From Chelydra serpentina (taxonomy: Eukaryota; Chordata; Testudines; Chelydridae): a stretch of DNA of 64,000 nt. The stretch spans positions 1,984,001 through 2,048,000 of the forward strand of contig JBAIAC010000001.1 of the NCBI GenBank assembly GCA_037349315.1, given 5' to 3'. A program made the position numbers and the translations under genes. The notes beneath the pieces are model-generated. The model worked only from the letters and a program-made list of their open reading frames with translations. It ran no database searches and was not told the origin of the DNA. Positions 31,021 to 42,634 of this stretch are shown here, one piece after another (the first letter of the stretch is position 1; the number at the start of each line of letters is the position of its first letter).

Positions 31021-33118
31021 GTAGGCAAATTTTCCATTACAAGTTTAGTAAGTATTAAGTTATGGTAACCTTTCCCAAAGAACACAACAGCCTGGGCAAC
31101 CCATAACCCAAAAGAATTCGTAATTTGAAAAAAAAATGGGGTGACCAGTCATGCCCTCCAAATTCTAATGATTCCTGACATGGGAGTGGAGAGGAATGGA
31201 GGTAGAGGGTTGAGAGAAAGCCACCCTTCCATGCAATATTTTGTCTCTAACAGATTGAAAATGACTAGTGGAGAGAAGGAGCTGAATGGGGCTCAGGGAA
31301 GGAAGTGGGCAGAATGGACAAGGAAGTGAGAATCTATTGAGTCTAGATTTTCAGGCTGATACATCAGGACACCTGTCTCATGAGAAGCATTTGATATCTG
31401 TGGGGAAGGAGGGAAAGTGTATGAAGCAAGTGGGCAGGAAGGAGGACTCCCTCTCCTGAAAAACTGGAACACCTTTAAAAATGGGGGTGGAGAAAACAGT
31501 TTTTAACCCTGTGTATTCTGTTCTCCACTAAACTCAACTCATGGCTATGTTTTCTATCCCATTCTTGCAAGCCCAGCATCTATTTGGGGGGAGGGGGGGG
31601 CAGGGGTTAAGGGGGGTGAGGGGAAGGCTGGGGCCATTGGTTGTTTGCCTTCTGCTCAGCCCAACATGAAAAGATGGGGGTTGCCATACCAACTCTAAGA
31701 GACTAATCAATTAAGGTGAGCTATTATCAGCAGGAGAAAAAAAAGTTTTGTAGTGATTATCAGAATGGCCCATTTCAAACAGTTGACAAGAAGGTGTGAG
31801 CAACAGCAGGGGGAAACTTAGCATGGAGAAGCAGATATCAGTTTGTGTAATCGATTTGTTTTTACTGCTTGTCTTCTGCTGGTTCCTCTTCCCTTTATAT
31901 GCACCCTGTTCTCTTTCTCCTTGTTCTTTCTTCCCAATGTGACTCTACCAGGGACATAGCTAGGAGCAGCACAAAGAGGAGCTACTGCTATTAGCAAGTC
32001 TTTGGGCTGCCTTTCAGCTATTTTCAGGTTTGTTTGGGCTGCCTTGCAGCTATTTTCAGGTTTGTCTTTTCTCACTAACAACTTGATGGGGAGTGAGTAG
32101 CTGTCTGAACATCTGTGGATAGCAGTACTGCACAGTGCTTTGGAGAACAGGCAGTCCTGGGTGACTAGATACCCTGGGTTTTGTATAAGTGAGACAAAAT
32201 CCCAGTTTCAGTGGAACTAACCATGACTAGCCTGGAATGTCTGGAAACCTTAACTTAAAGAAAAGAAGCTAGAAAAAAATAGTGACTTCTTGACTTGGAG
32301 GACTTCTTTTGTATGTTCAGACTATTTTAAAAAGTAAAAGACTTAAAAAAATTAAATTGGGAAAATAACAAATTATATTTAAAAGTGTGCAGTCTAAGCT
32401 GAGTATGGTAGATGGTTCAACTCTAATGAATAAAGAGAAATATTTCAATATTACTTTCTGGTAGAACTTATAATTGCTAGGTCTACCACAAAACTCAACC
32501 TGGCATTTTACTTTTAAATGAAACTACTACACTGACCCTTGGATTTGACACCCTAATGCAAGCATTTAAAAACATGGCAGTGAATAAAAAGCTTTGCACA
32601 GGGTTTTGTATTCTTATTTACAAAAGTGGTCTCTAACCTTCTATTCTTCAGTTTGAAAGAGCCCGGCGGAAGAATTTGAAACTATTGTAAGGCACTTGAA
32701 AAGTGTATTTGGCACTTGGGGATATTCTGAACTTGTTAGAAAGAATCAATTTTAAAATCTAAATGCAAAGCACTTTTTAATAGTATATAGCTGCATTTAT
32801 TTAGAAAGAAATCACTATTGGAATAAAAACATTAACAAAAATCACTGCAGAAAATTTGAGTACTATTAAATATTCAAAACTAAAAGTGTAGTAATATGGT
32901 TAGTGGCCTTTTCAGGCTTCTTGTTGTTGAAACAATGGCAACTGAAACGACAGTCAATAGATTCTAGAAGGTGATGTGTTTTACAAGAGCTAGTATTTTT
33001 GCATAATGGGTATGAGCTTCTCTGTAGATAAAATTTGAAGTGAAGGCTCTGTCTTAAAAACCTTTGTTCATTAGTTTTTTGTGTTTTTTTGTTTTTGGTC
33101 TTGTTTGCAGAGTCAAAC
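31021..33118. other. FOXN2 intron, mostly unrecognised
   Basis: AT-rich with a GC-rich patch near 31585-31625. One small tandem duplication lies at about 32007-32064, where GCAGCTATTTTCAGGTTTGT is nearly repeated. No exon or RNA gene seen. Confidence 0.55.
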
Positions 33119-33251
33119 CCTAAATTCATAAGGACCTGATCCTGCAGACACTGAAGTAGGAGTAACTTCATTCACAGTCCTCATTGACAACAGCAGGGAC
33201 CACATAAGTGAGAAACTTTACTCCAAATGCATAAGTATTTGCAGGATCAGG
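33119..33251. mobile_element. Short palindromic MITE (GATCCTGCA family), copy 1
   Basis: AAGGACCTGATCCTGCAGAC at the left pairs with the inverted GTATTTGCAGGATCAGGTCC at the right. About 130 bp, foldable, noncoding. Related copies at 37207-37312 and 61322-61449. Confidence 0.7.
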
Positions 33252-35031
33252 TCCTAAATTTGTAGCACTTTGTTGTTTGTAGTTTTTCTTTTTTATTGAA
33301 GCCAGGCATCACACACTAATTAGTCACACACTAATTATGTTAGTTATTGCACAAAATGTGAAATACTGGCTCTATTGACATCCATGGCATAATTCCCATT
33401 GACTTCAGTAGGTGCAGGATTTCATCTCAAGCTTTATTATTGCATATATATATATATTTTTCTGTTAACAAAATGTTTGACATATTTCCTTCTGTGTTAA
33501 CACTTTTTTTCTTTTTAAATTCCATTTTTAAAAAAATTACATTTTTAGGTCTCTGACCTGTGCAGGAAAGGGATACATTCGTCCTTCCTTTTTTCTTAGC
33601 CTAAGTTTTGGCTATGTCTACATTACAAATTTAAGTCGACTTAAATTATGTCAACCTACAGCCACTGCTGTAATTAAACCACCTTGCATGTCCTCACTAC
33701 GCTCCTTGTGTTGGCGGATCATATCCACAGTAGCAGCTCTTCCATCAAACCAGAGAACTGTGCACTGTAGGTAATGAGCCCTTTGTGCAACTGACGCAGG
33801 ATGTTTTGGGAAGGGTTTGTAATGCCTCATGGGGGCAGGTTCATTATCACATGATGCAGGTTTCTCAATACCATCATTCCATGGGTATCCTACTAAAGTG
33901 CCAGCTGCTTTTCAAATGCCCTGGTAACCTGCAAGCCAACCATCTCTATTAGAAAGCATGGATCCTGCATTGCTCTTCAATATTGGGCTGTGTGTTATGA
34001 ACACAAGGCTATAAGAGGAGCTCAGTGGGGGACTATTTGGCTGGGGGATGCTGTTAAGGAACATTTTAACACTGACCCAAAGTAATATGTGTTCCTGTAG
34101 TGTGGTGAGCCTGGCATGTTTGTTTGTAGCACCATATAAACCTTGTATGATTGCTGTGTGTGCCCAACTCTTACAATGCATGTGCGCCTATTGCTATTGT
34201 CTTGAATTTTAGCAGAAGCCACCATGTGATAGAGAATAATAAAGATAAATTCAGTTTCCAAAAGTAGGTATGTTTGCATGGGTGTGGAATAAAAATCTAT
34301 GTAATACTGAGGTAAACTTCATACATGCAGGGGAAAGTATCTTTAAAGGGGATGGAAGAGGGAATTCACAAGCACATACCAAGGAGGCTCTCACAGCTGG
34401 GTGTATGTGCAGCTGCCGTGTTTACTCTCCCATAGGGTCGAGTGCCTTGAGTATTGCAGTGGCCCCGGAAGATACAGGAACTCCTCACTTAAAGTCATCC
34501 CGGTTAACGTTGTTTCGTTGTTACGTTGCTGATCAATTAGGGAACATGCTCAGTTAAAGTTGTGCAATGCTCCCTTCTAACGTCGTTTGGCAGCCGCCTG
34601 CTTTGTCCACTGCTTGCAGGAAGAGCAGCCCATTGCAGCTAGCTGGTGGGTGGTTGGAACCAGCATGGACCAGCAGCCCCCCTATCAGCTCCCCGCTCCC
34701 CTAAGTTCCCTGTGCAGCAGCTGCCCAGCAGGCCATCAATTGCTGGCAGTTCAGCTGTCCCTCCCCCCACTGTCATGTGCTGCTCCTGCCCTCTGCCTTG
34801 GAGCTGCTCCCCGAGACTCCTGCTTGCTGTTGGGGTGGGGGGGAAGGAGAGGAAGAGGGGGGCTAATGTCAGGGTGTCCCCCTGCTCCTGCACCCTGCTT
34901 ACCCCATCTTCCATAGAGCAAGGACACACGACAGGGTTAGGGAGGGAGGGAGCTTGCCCTGGCAGCAGCTCTGGCTCAGCTTGCTGATCTAATTAACAAG
35001 GCAGTGTACTTAAAGGGGAAATGTGCATCTC

Positions 35032-35067
35032 ACACTCTCTCTCTCTGTCTCTGTCTGTCTGTCTGTC
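35032..35067. repeat. CT/CTGT microsatellite
   Basis: Runs of CT followed by CTGT/TCTG units inside the element at 34473-35434. Confidence 0.9.
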
Positions 35068-35254
35068 CTCCCTCCTTTCCTGCTGCCTTGTGGAGTGTGA
35101 GAGTTAACCCTTGAGGGCTCAGCCAATTGCTAATTCATCATTTAGCAGTAAGGCATTCCCTGGGAAATAGCCCACCCTCTGACTCCTCCACCTCAACCAA
35201 GCTTCACAATCATCACTGTGTACCAGTATTAAAATGTTTGTTTCAAACTAATTC

Positions 35255-35287
<33 letters not shown>
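35255..35287. repeat. (TG)n(TA)n microsatellite
   Basis: About 12 TG units followed by four TA units. Open frames crossing it have no meaning. Confidence 0.9.
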
Positions 35288-35288
<1 letters not shown>

Positions 35289-36240
35289 TCTTCTGGTGAA
35301 AAAAACATTTCCCTGGAACCTAACCCCCTCATTTACATTAATTCTTATGGGGAAATTGGATTAACTTAACATCGTTTCGCTTAGTCACATTTTTCAGGAA
35401 CATAACTACAATGTTAAGTGAGGAGTTTCCTGTACATGGAATGGGCGGGTGGGGTTAGGGGGGAGTGTAGGGAGGTCCTTGTGATTCTCTCCCCCAGCCT
35501 CCCTACAGTGATTTCTCCCCACAGACCCAGGAAAACCACCACCTTCTATGTACTCCAGGCAGCAGCATGTTTGCTGCATGGAACTGGCATGCTCATCTCG
35601 GCAGTCGCTATGTGCAGAGCCCTGCAAATCCACAGATATCCATTTTATATCATTTTTGTGGATCACGGATCGGATGCGGATACAAATTTTGTATCTGAGC
35701 AGAGCTCTAGCTATGTGAGCTCTCCACACTGAGCAAACAGGAAGAGCAATTTCAAAACTCCATAGGGCTTTAAAAGGGGAGGAGCACATATCTGTGTACC
35801 TCGCTGCAGGGCAGTGGAGTTCAAAAGAATGATCAGAGCAGTCATGGTGGCCATTGTGGGATACCTCCTGGAGGCCACTTAGGGTGACGTAAGCAATGCA
35901 GTATCTACACTGACGGTGCATCATTCTAACTAGGTCACCCTAAGCTCTATGCCGCGTAGCAGGAAAGTTAAAGCAGCAGGAGGAGCATTGCAGTGTGTAC
36001 ACCTCTGTAGTTAGGTCAACGTAAGCTGCCTAATGTCGTCTTAACTTTGTAGTGTAGAAAAGCCCTTAAATCTTAATCCAATAGTTCTTAGAGAACTGTG
36101 GTTTAAGGCATAAGTAAATATTATTCTAAAGTTTTATTGTGAACAGAGTAATTCAGACATTTAGCTTCAGCTGTTATTTCAGCAGTAGTGCCGTAAGGAA
36201 GCAGTTCTAAATAGTAGCAATAATTAATAAACATATATAT

Positions 36241-36775
36241 GGCATTAGTGAGACCGGTACTCAACTAATGAGTATTGTTCAGGTGTAGGCATTTCAAAAA
36301 GGATGTGGAAAAATTGGAGAGGGTGGAGAAAATGTCTTACACTGAGAGACTTTTTTAGAGCTCACAATCTATTTAGTTTATCAAAAAGAAGATTCAGAGG
36401 TGATTTGATTACAGTGTATAAGGACCTTCACATGGAGAAAATACCAGGTACTAAAGGGCTCTTTAATCTAGCAGAGAAAGAAATAACAAGAACCAATGGC
36501 TGGAAGCTGAAAGCAGACATATTCAAATAAGAAATTAGGCACAACATTTTAAAAAGTGTGTGATTAACTATTGGAGAAAACTAACAAGGGAAGTGGTGGA
36601 TTCTCCATCACTCCATGTCTTCGAATCCAGATTAGATGCCTTCTGGAAGCTATGCTTTAATAAAACACAAATTGTTATGCTCAGTACAGGGGTATTTGAG
36701 TGAAATTTAATGGATTCTGGTATCCAGCAGTTCAGACAAGAAGATCAAAGTATCCCTTCTGGCCTTTATGAATCC
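36241..36775 (+). mobile_element. Ancient CR1/L3-like LINE 3' fragment
   Basis: Reads on the plus strand as degraded CR1-type ORF2 C-terminus: [15 protein letters not shown] at 36296, LSKRRFRGDLITVYKDL near 36383-36425, GLFNLAEKEITRTNGWKL near 36457-36510, REVVDSPSLHVF-like near 36590, and a 3' end GATCAAAGTATCCCTTCTGG near 36745. Much more diverged than the copies at 12-20 kb. Confidence 0.8.
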
Positions 36776-37206
36776 AATTGCTACTTTTATTAGTGAACAA
36801 AATAAACATCTATAGTAATGCCAAACAGAATGCTTTACTCCCTCCACTCCCACAGCTTAATCCTATCCTCCTATGAAGAGAGAAAAAATGATGGTTACTG
36901 TGCCAGAGGAAGCCCCAGATTTCATCAAGAGGACTTGTATTTGTAGTCAGTAATATTTTAGCACCGTCTTAGAACTATTGTTCACTTGTAGTCCCCAAAA
37001 ACATAATGGTTGCCTTTTAAAATTCTGGTCAGCTTCTGATCTACAGGACCTGTTTTTAGACATAAAACTTTGGTACGGTAAATGATTGGTATAATTGATT
37101 TACTTTGTTTCCGTGAAACCTGTTAAGCAAGTTGAGTATAGTGAGTAGGGCCAGGCTACAGGTTTCAATATGTGCATTTTGCCTTTGGGTTATGGTGATC
37201 ACCTAG

Positions 37207-37312
37207 ACTCTGATGCTGCAAACACTTAAGCATGTGCATAGCTTTTCTTGTGTGATTAGTTCCACTGAAGTCAAATTATGTGTGGACATAGTGTTTGCAG
37301 GATCTGAGCCCA
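37207..37312. mobile_element. Short palindromic MITE (GATCCTGCA family), copy 2
   Basis: CTCTGATGCTGCAAACACTTA mirrors TAGTGTTTGCAGGATCTGAG. Same family as copies at 33119 and 61322. Confidence 0.65.
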
Positions 37313-37806
37313 TGTGAAAGGACAGGTTGCTATATTTCTTGCACACTTGCCACTTCATCACTTTATGTGAAGGACTGCAAATCAAACAATGTTGTGTAGA
37401 TCCCTTATATTCCTGCTGATAACAGTTCTGATTTTCCATTCTTTGAATAAATTCTCCTTGTTCATCCTCTCCCGCCCCACAGCAACCCATCCATACAAAA
37501 AATTGAAATAGCTGTGTTTGTTTATAGAACTAAACGGTTATGTTTTCTTGGATGGTGAATGTGACAATTTTCAGTGCCAATGAAAATGAGACTGATATCC
37601 GTAACTACAGCCAAATATAATGCAGGTTAGCAATGTACCAGTTTTGTTACACGCCTCAATTAGTGCACTTTTGTCCCTGATCTGCTGCACCATTGCTATT
37701 CTAGTTATGAAACCCTCTTCAGCAGAGACCGTTAACTATGCCAAATTGAATTGTGATTATATAATGAGGATGAATCCGCAGTGGTGATTGGACTAATAAC
37801 AAAAAT
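37313..37806. other. FOXN2 intron, nothing recognised
   Basis: No exon or clear repeat boundary seen. Confidence 0.5.
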
Positions 37807-37814
37807 ATCATGGG

Positions 37815-38269
37815 CAGTGGCGGTTTACTGCACAGGCCCAAAGGTCCATGCCTAGGGGCCCCAGCAAATGTGGGGCCCCTGGAAAAATCTACCCTTGCCA
37901 CAGCCCCAGGGCTGGAGGAGCTCTCACTCCCCCCTCCCGGGACTGGAGGAGCTTCTCTGGTCTTGGAGCTGCTGCAGGTAGTGGTGATGGAAAGGAGCGA
38001 GTGGGGTCATGGGGGAAGAGGTGGAGTGGGACAGGGCCATGTACAGAATGGGGGCAAGGCTGTGGAGGGAAGGAGTGGAACGAGGCGGGGCCATGAGCAG
38101 AACGGGGGCAGGGCTGCAGGGAAAGGGTGGAATGGGTTAGGACTATGGGAAAGGGGTGGAACAGGGGTAGGGCTGCAGGTGGAAGGGGTGGGGCAGGGCC
38201 ATGGTTCTGGTGCCAGGGTCCCCTCACTTGCTTTGGTCTAGGGCCCCAGGAGACTTTAATCCGCCTCTG
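37815..38269. mobile_element. Nonautonomous hAT element with perfect 8-bp target duplication
   Basis: CAGTGGCGGTTTACTGCACA at the left mirrors GACTTTAATCCGCCTCTG at the right, and ATCATGGG is present on both sides (37807-37814 and 38270-38277). An 8-bp duplication with CAG...CTG ends is the hAT signature. The 455-bp interior is a degenerate G-rich tandem repeat with units like GGGGCAGGGCCATG and GGAAGGGGTGGAAC. No coding content. Confidence 0.9.
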
Positions 38270-38510
38270 ATCATGGGCATCCCACACAAACAGATGATTC
38301 CAGAGCTGTAAGGACATGCACAACCAAAGGAATGAGACAGTCACCTAATAAATAAAAACATTAATGTCAGCCAAAGGATTCAATTGAAATTAAGCTCAAT
38401 TCAAAGAAATAAATACAGTTTTAAAACAAAAATCTCAGGTAAAACCTGTGAAATGGAAAAACCCCCAGAGAACTAACAAAATTAAACATAAACTCATCTA
38501 AACATTAAGG

Positions 38511-38740
38511 CCAAGATTTCCCAAACTGGATGCCTAAAGTAAGGTCCTAAATCTGTAGTTAGCTATCTAAAAGTGTACCTGATTTTTAAAAGTGCTAAGC
38601 AACCAGCAGTTCCTATTGATTTCATTAGGATTTGTGGGTGCTCAGTACTTCTGAAAATAAGGTTGCTAACTATGGATTTAGAAGTACTTCTGAAAATAAG
38701 GTTGCCTAACTTTTTAGGCACCCAGATTTTTTAAATCTTT
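38511..38740. mobile_element. Palindromic MITE-like repeat
   Basis: Blocks such as GATGCCTAAAGTAAGG and TTAGGCACCCAGATTTTTTAAA are inverted partners, and AGTACTTCTGAAAATAAGGT is repeated in tandem near 38646 and 38685. A related copy lies at 61578-61682. Noncoding. Confidence 0.5.
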
Positions 38741-39667
38741 AATCATGGCCCATGCTCACTGCAAAGCTCTGATTATACACTGGGCTTGAAAAATCTATCA
38801 TTGCCTACTAACCTGACGTCAAATCCTTCTACGATGGTAAAAAAAACCTATGCTCCATGCAATCTGAAGGAATAAAACAGTTCGGCACTGTTTGTTGTAT
38901 GCGGTATTTAATTGCAACATATTGCTAATCAAACTACTTTTGTATACATTTTTAATGAAATTTAACATACTACAAGGGCTGGCTGAGTATCAAAAAATAT
39001 GTTCTGAATATACTACTTGATTAATTTCACTTGTATGTATTGAATAATGTATTCACAGAATAGTATATGGCCAGCTTTAGAGCTGGTCAGATAATACAAA
39101 AAAGTATATGTCAGATAATTGTATTTGACAAATACTTGTGAAATTTGTCAATTAATGTATGAGCCAAGTCCTGTTTAAGCAGCTCTGCTTACTACATATC
39201 TTTCTTTCTTTTATTTTTCTATTCCTCCTTTTCTTCCCTGGTTTTTCTCTCATTTTTGTCTTTTCAGTAATATTACAGTGTATCGCTTCCTACATTGTCT
39301 TCAGTGTCTCAGAGACAAATATGAAAGATGGGGGTGGAGAAGTGCACAATCTCCAAAGGCTACATCTAGGAGACAAGCCAACCTCCCCTCACCTGTCCCT
39401 GGACTTCTTTGGGGGGCTTATGTGTCTGATTACATTTGAAGGCCCTCTGCTCCCCATTTCCTTTGGAAAAAGAATTCTCTCTGTTCCTTCCTTCCACTGT
39501 AGTCTTCTGGCTCCCCACTTCCAAGCCTCCTGGCTGCTGTGAAGAGAAGAGGCACATATCTGTGTTGCTTTACTGTAAAAAGTTCCATTGCCTGCTTCTA
39601 CTTCTGTTCAGAGCTTTCTGTAGCAACTGCAGAGTGAGATTGACTTAATTCATCATTGACTACTGCA
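38741..39667. other. FOXN2 intron, nothing recognised
   Basis: AT-rich in the first half, no support for an exon in the open frames near 39160-39540. Confidence 0.5.
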
Positions 39668-39847
39668 GGGGGGAGGGATAGCTCAGTGGTTTGAGCATTG
39701 GCCTGCTAAACCCAGGGTTGTGAGCTCAATCCTTGAGGGGGCCGTTTACGGATCTGGGGCAAAAATTGGGGATTGGTCCTGCTTTGAGCAGGGGGTTGGA
39801 CTAGATGACCTCCTAAGGTCCCTTCCAACCCTGATATTCTATGATTT
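39668..39847 (+). mobile_element. tRNA-derived SINE with CR1-like tail, full length
   Basis: Same family and length as at 5261-5442, with A-box GATAGCTCAGTGGTTTGAGC, B-box-like GAGCTCAATCC, the GGCAAAAATTGGGGATTGG middle, and tail ending TTCTATGATT. It lies about 480 bp upstream of the second FOXN2 exon in the window. Confidence 0.93.
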
Positions 39848-40323
39848 TGATTAGCAGCAATGAAATTGACGGGACTCTTGATTTAGCTGCAGCCTGGCAA
39901 AATCCTTAGCAACAGTAGAGGCACCTGGGTTCTGGACATCACTGCACTGATTTACACTTAGATCATATTTAGAAAGTTTTCTTCACAACCATAAAGGCTA
40001 GAGCTTTTAAAAAAATGTAATGAACACTTAGAATCTGCAGAAGTTGATGGCTGGCCAAGCAAAGTTTCCTAATCACCTCAAAGTGAATGGGCTTTTTTGA
40101 GTCCTGATTATAAATCTATATAATACAGTAATCAGACTGGCGTGCTTACCATCTAGCTACCAAAAGTAGTCGAAATTGTGGGGCTTCCTTGGCTTACCTC
40201 TCCTATTTTAATGACTTTTTTCTTCTAACTTTTTGTGGTATAGAAATTTCTTCACTTCATCTATTCACTGTATATTAAATTTAGTACTATTTATGGCTTT
40301 AGTAAAAAATGTTTTCTTTTCAG

Positions 40324-40388
40324 TAGGTCATCCTGTCCTCATTACTTAACCTCAGTACTTAAGCAGAATCATGGCCGGTCTTTCAAAG
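40324..40388 (+). CDS. FOXN2: FOXN2 exon (65 nt)
   Basis: Follows a TTTTCTTTTCAG acceptor. Joined to the two bases left by the previous exon it reads SRSSCPHYLTSVLKQNHGRS then FK, and ends with one base of the next codon before a GTAATT donor. The HYLTSVLKQNH segment is typical of the linker after the forkhead domain of FOXN2. At 65 nt it is short and would be missed by open-frame searches. Frame and both splice sites are intact. Confidence 0.9.
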
Positions 40389-42502
40389 GTAATTATGGCA
40401 TTAATTTTCTGTATGTTTTCCCCTCCCACAATGCTATTCATATGAAGAATAAATTGTAGTCTGAAATGTGCAGAGGGACCTTTGTCAAAGTGTACAAAGA
40501 CTCTTTCAGAAAAGTCAGTTAATAGAGTGCTCCTTAGTTGTACTAGTGTGTCTTTGGTTTACACTGATTTTGTTCTTTTAGTAAATCCATCACAAGAGCT
40601 ATTTTTAAAAAAAGTTTACACTTTTTACTTTGGTGTAATGATACCAATGTGTGCATTGTTATAGAGTGATACAGGCATATACTGCGCCCTTATGAAACAA
40701 GGATGTCATGGTGTAAGTAAATCCAGAGTAGCCTGGTTAACACTGCCATCCCACATCATAAATGCTCTGTGCAGAACATCCTGCTTTATGGCTACTCTTA
40801 TGGCCATGTCCTGCAAAGCTTTGTGTATTACAATCGGCTTGTCTATCCTCCTTGTTTTCTAATCTCTATGACAGTGGGAGAAAAAAAATCTTCTCTGGTA
40901 TAACCGTGAGTCTGGTTATTTATGTTATAAGGTACAGGAGTATCTGAAGATTTATGCCTAAAGTCATGATGATTAATGTGGTAGCCAGAAGAGCCCTATG
41001 ACTGCACCATGGGCCAGCACATCTCTCTGCAATGTCAAAAAATGTTAGCTTTTACCTTTCAGAGGAGAGAACTGCATTTGGATAAATCATGGGTCAATCC
41101 CACAAGGCAGAGGTGCAGGATTACAACTTCCTATGGTCTACTCATGAGATCCATAAAATACTATGGGATCCAGATGTGAGTCTCATAGTTATGCGAAGGA
41201 GGAAATATAGCATGTCTATCTTTTGCCATCCTGGTGCTGAGAAAGGGTTCCACTCTTCAAGGAGCCAATCCTCCTTCATGGCCTTCTGTGCTCCAACAGC
41301 CAGTAAGGGCAGAGGATGGTTTGTAATAAAAGCATGTGATGGTCCCCCTTGCAGTCTGAAGAGTACAAGGCTCTGTTAATGACATGACAGATGATAAAGA
41401 TTCTCTTCCCTATGTATCCGAGACACGCCATTTCCTCTGCACCACTCCTTAACATGGGCCGTCCTTCTCTTTTATTTTATTTTCAAGGGAAATTTCATTT
41501 GCCTTCAGATGAAGCAAATTCTAACAAGAAGCTGACTTTTGTGTCTGTCTTTACTGTGCAATGTCTGGGGGGTTTGCCCCTCCCCCCCTTTTAAAGGGAG
41601 GATTGTGCATCAGTCTTCCTTGACAAGTGGGTGTTAACCATGATGAACACGTGTAACACTTACTACATTTTCAAGCCAGCCACAAGGGCATAGGAGGCTA
41701 TCATCCCTTTTATTCAAGAAAAAGTTTACTCCACTGTCTTGTTTTTTGTTTCCATTGGTACCATAGAATCTGTCACCAGATCAAATAGGTTTTAATGTAT
41801 TTATTGGCTCTAGATAGAGCTGTTGACATCTTAGTATGTAATGCTCTCCCATATCCAGGTTATAGCTCTGTTTTCCCAACTGAATTAGTAATAAAATATT
41901 ATATCACATATACTTCCTTGCAGTCAGTGGCTCTTATAATATAGATACACCTTTAAAACATCCCCAAAAAAGGTAATGGAGAGAGATTGGAAGGGCCTGA
42001 ATGAGCACACTGTTAAGGATTAACAATATGTTTAGCTGCTGTTAGGGCTCAACAGTGTAATACAATTTTTTTCCTATCCCATAAGGAGATAAAAAAAAAT
42101 GTTGCCTCACAATCCTTGTTTAAGCATAGTTATTTTTGTAGAGCAGATAGCACCTAAAAGACACTTCAAAATGTAGTCATCCTTCTGTGTGATTTATGGC
42201 TGTTGTGAGAACTTCACTCACTAGTGGCTCGAAGTCTGAAAAGATCTAAGCTGTACTGCTACTGAAAGCTAATGGAAATTCATTTTAAGTTTTTGGATCT
42301 GAACATTTTGTGTTCAAGTCCTTGCAGAGTCCGAATCTTTCTGTTGATATACTTAGTTATTGATCTGAACCACACTGTCTTGACTCTAATACATCTTAAT
42401 GTGTGTCCACCCGACACAGTATGTATGCCAAGTATGCAGTGCACTTCAATAGCCCTGTCATTTATAGAAGACTCTCTTTGATGCTGAAGTGAAGTATTTT
42501 AT
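40389..42502. other. FOXN2 intron, nothing recognised
   Basis: No exon, RNA gene or clear transposon end seen. Confidence 0.5.
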
Positions 42503-42634
42503 TATCACTAAAATACATTGTGATTTGTTCTGCAGTAATAGCTCTAATAAAGTCACACTCTCATCCTCAGTATATAATGTGTTAATTTTTGGTCATACAA
42601 CAGTCATGTAGGTTTGGGATTCTTTGCCACATGG
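42503..42634 (+). repeat. Unidentified dispersed repeat, copy 1
   Basis: Shares CACTAAAATACA, TGTGATTTGTTCTGCA, ATACAACAGTCATG and TTTGGGATTCTTTG in the same order and similar spacing with 47168-47291. No terminal repeats or coding content visible. Family unknown. Confidence 0.7.

Larger units (their letters stand above)
34473..35434. mobile_element. Pogo/Tigger-like nonautonomous element, copy 2
   Basis: Ends TACAGGAACTCCTCACTTAA and TTAAGTGAGGAGTTTCCTGTA are inverted and include TA at both borders. Compared with copy 1 at 9880-10841 it lies in the opposite orientation: its right part (CATTTTTCAGGAACATAACT, ATGGGGAAATTGGATT) corresponds to the left part of copy 1. The interior carries microsatellites at 35032-35067 and 35255-35287. 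Confidence 0.65.
33606..36067. mobile_element. Harbinger-like nonautonomous element holding a second element
   Basis: The left end TTGGCTATGTCTACATTACA and the right end TTTGTAGTGTAGAAAAGCCC are inverted copies, and the next inward block (TTATGTCAACCTACAG on the left, CTGTAGTTAGGTCAACGTAA on the right) continues the match. Interior sequence near 35760-35930 is of the type found in noncoding parts of the Harbinger family at 62 kb. The element at 34473-35434 is inserted in it. Confidence 0.6.

Noticed and set aside
39159..39542. A hydrophobic 127-codon open frame as a membrane protein gene
   Set aside because: T-rich sequence gives Phe/Leu-rich translations by chance. There is no family match, and it lies in a FOXN2 intron without splice support.
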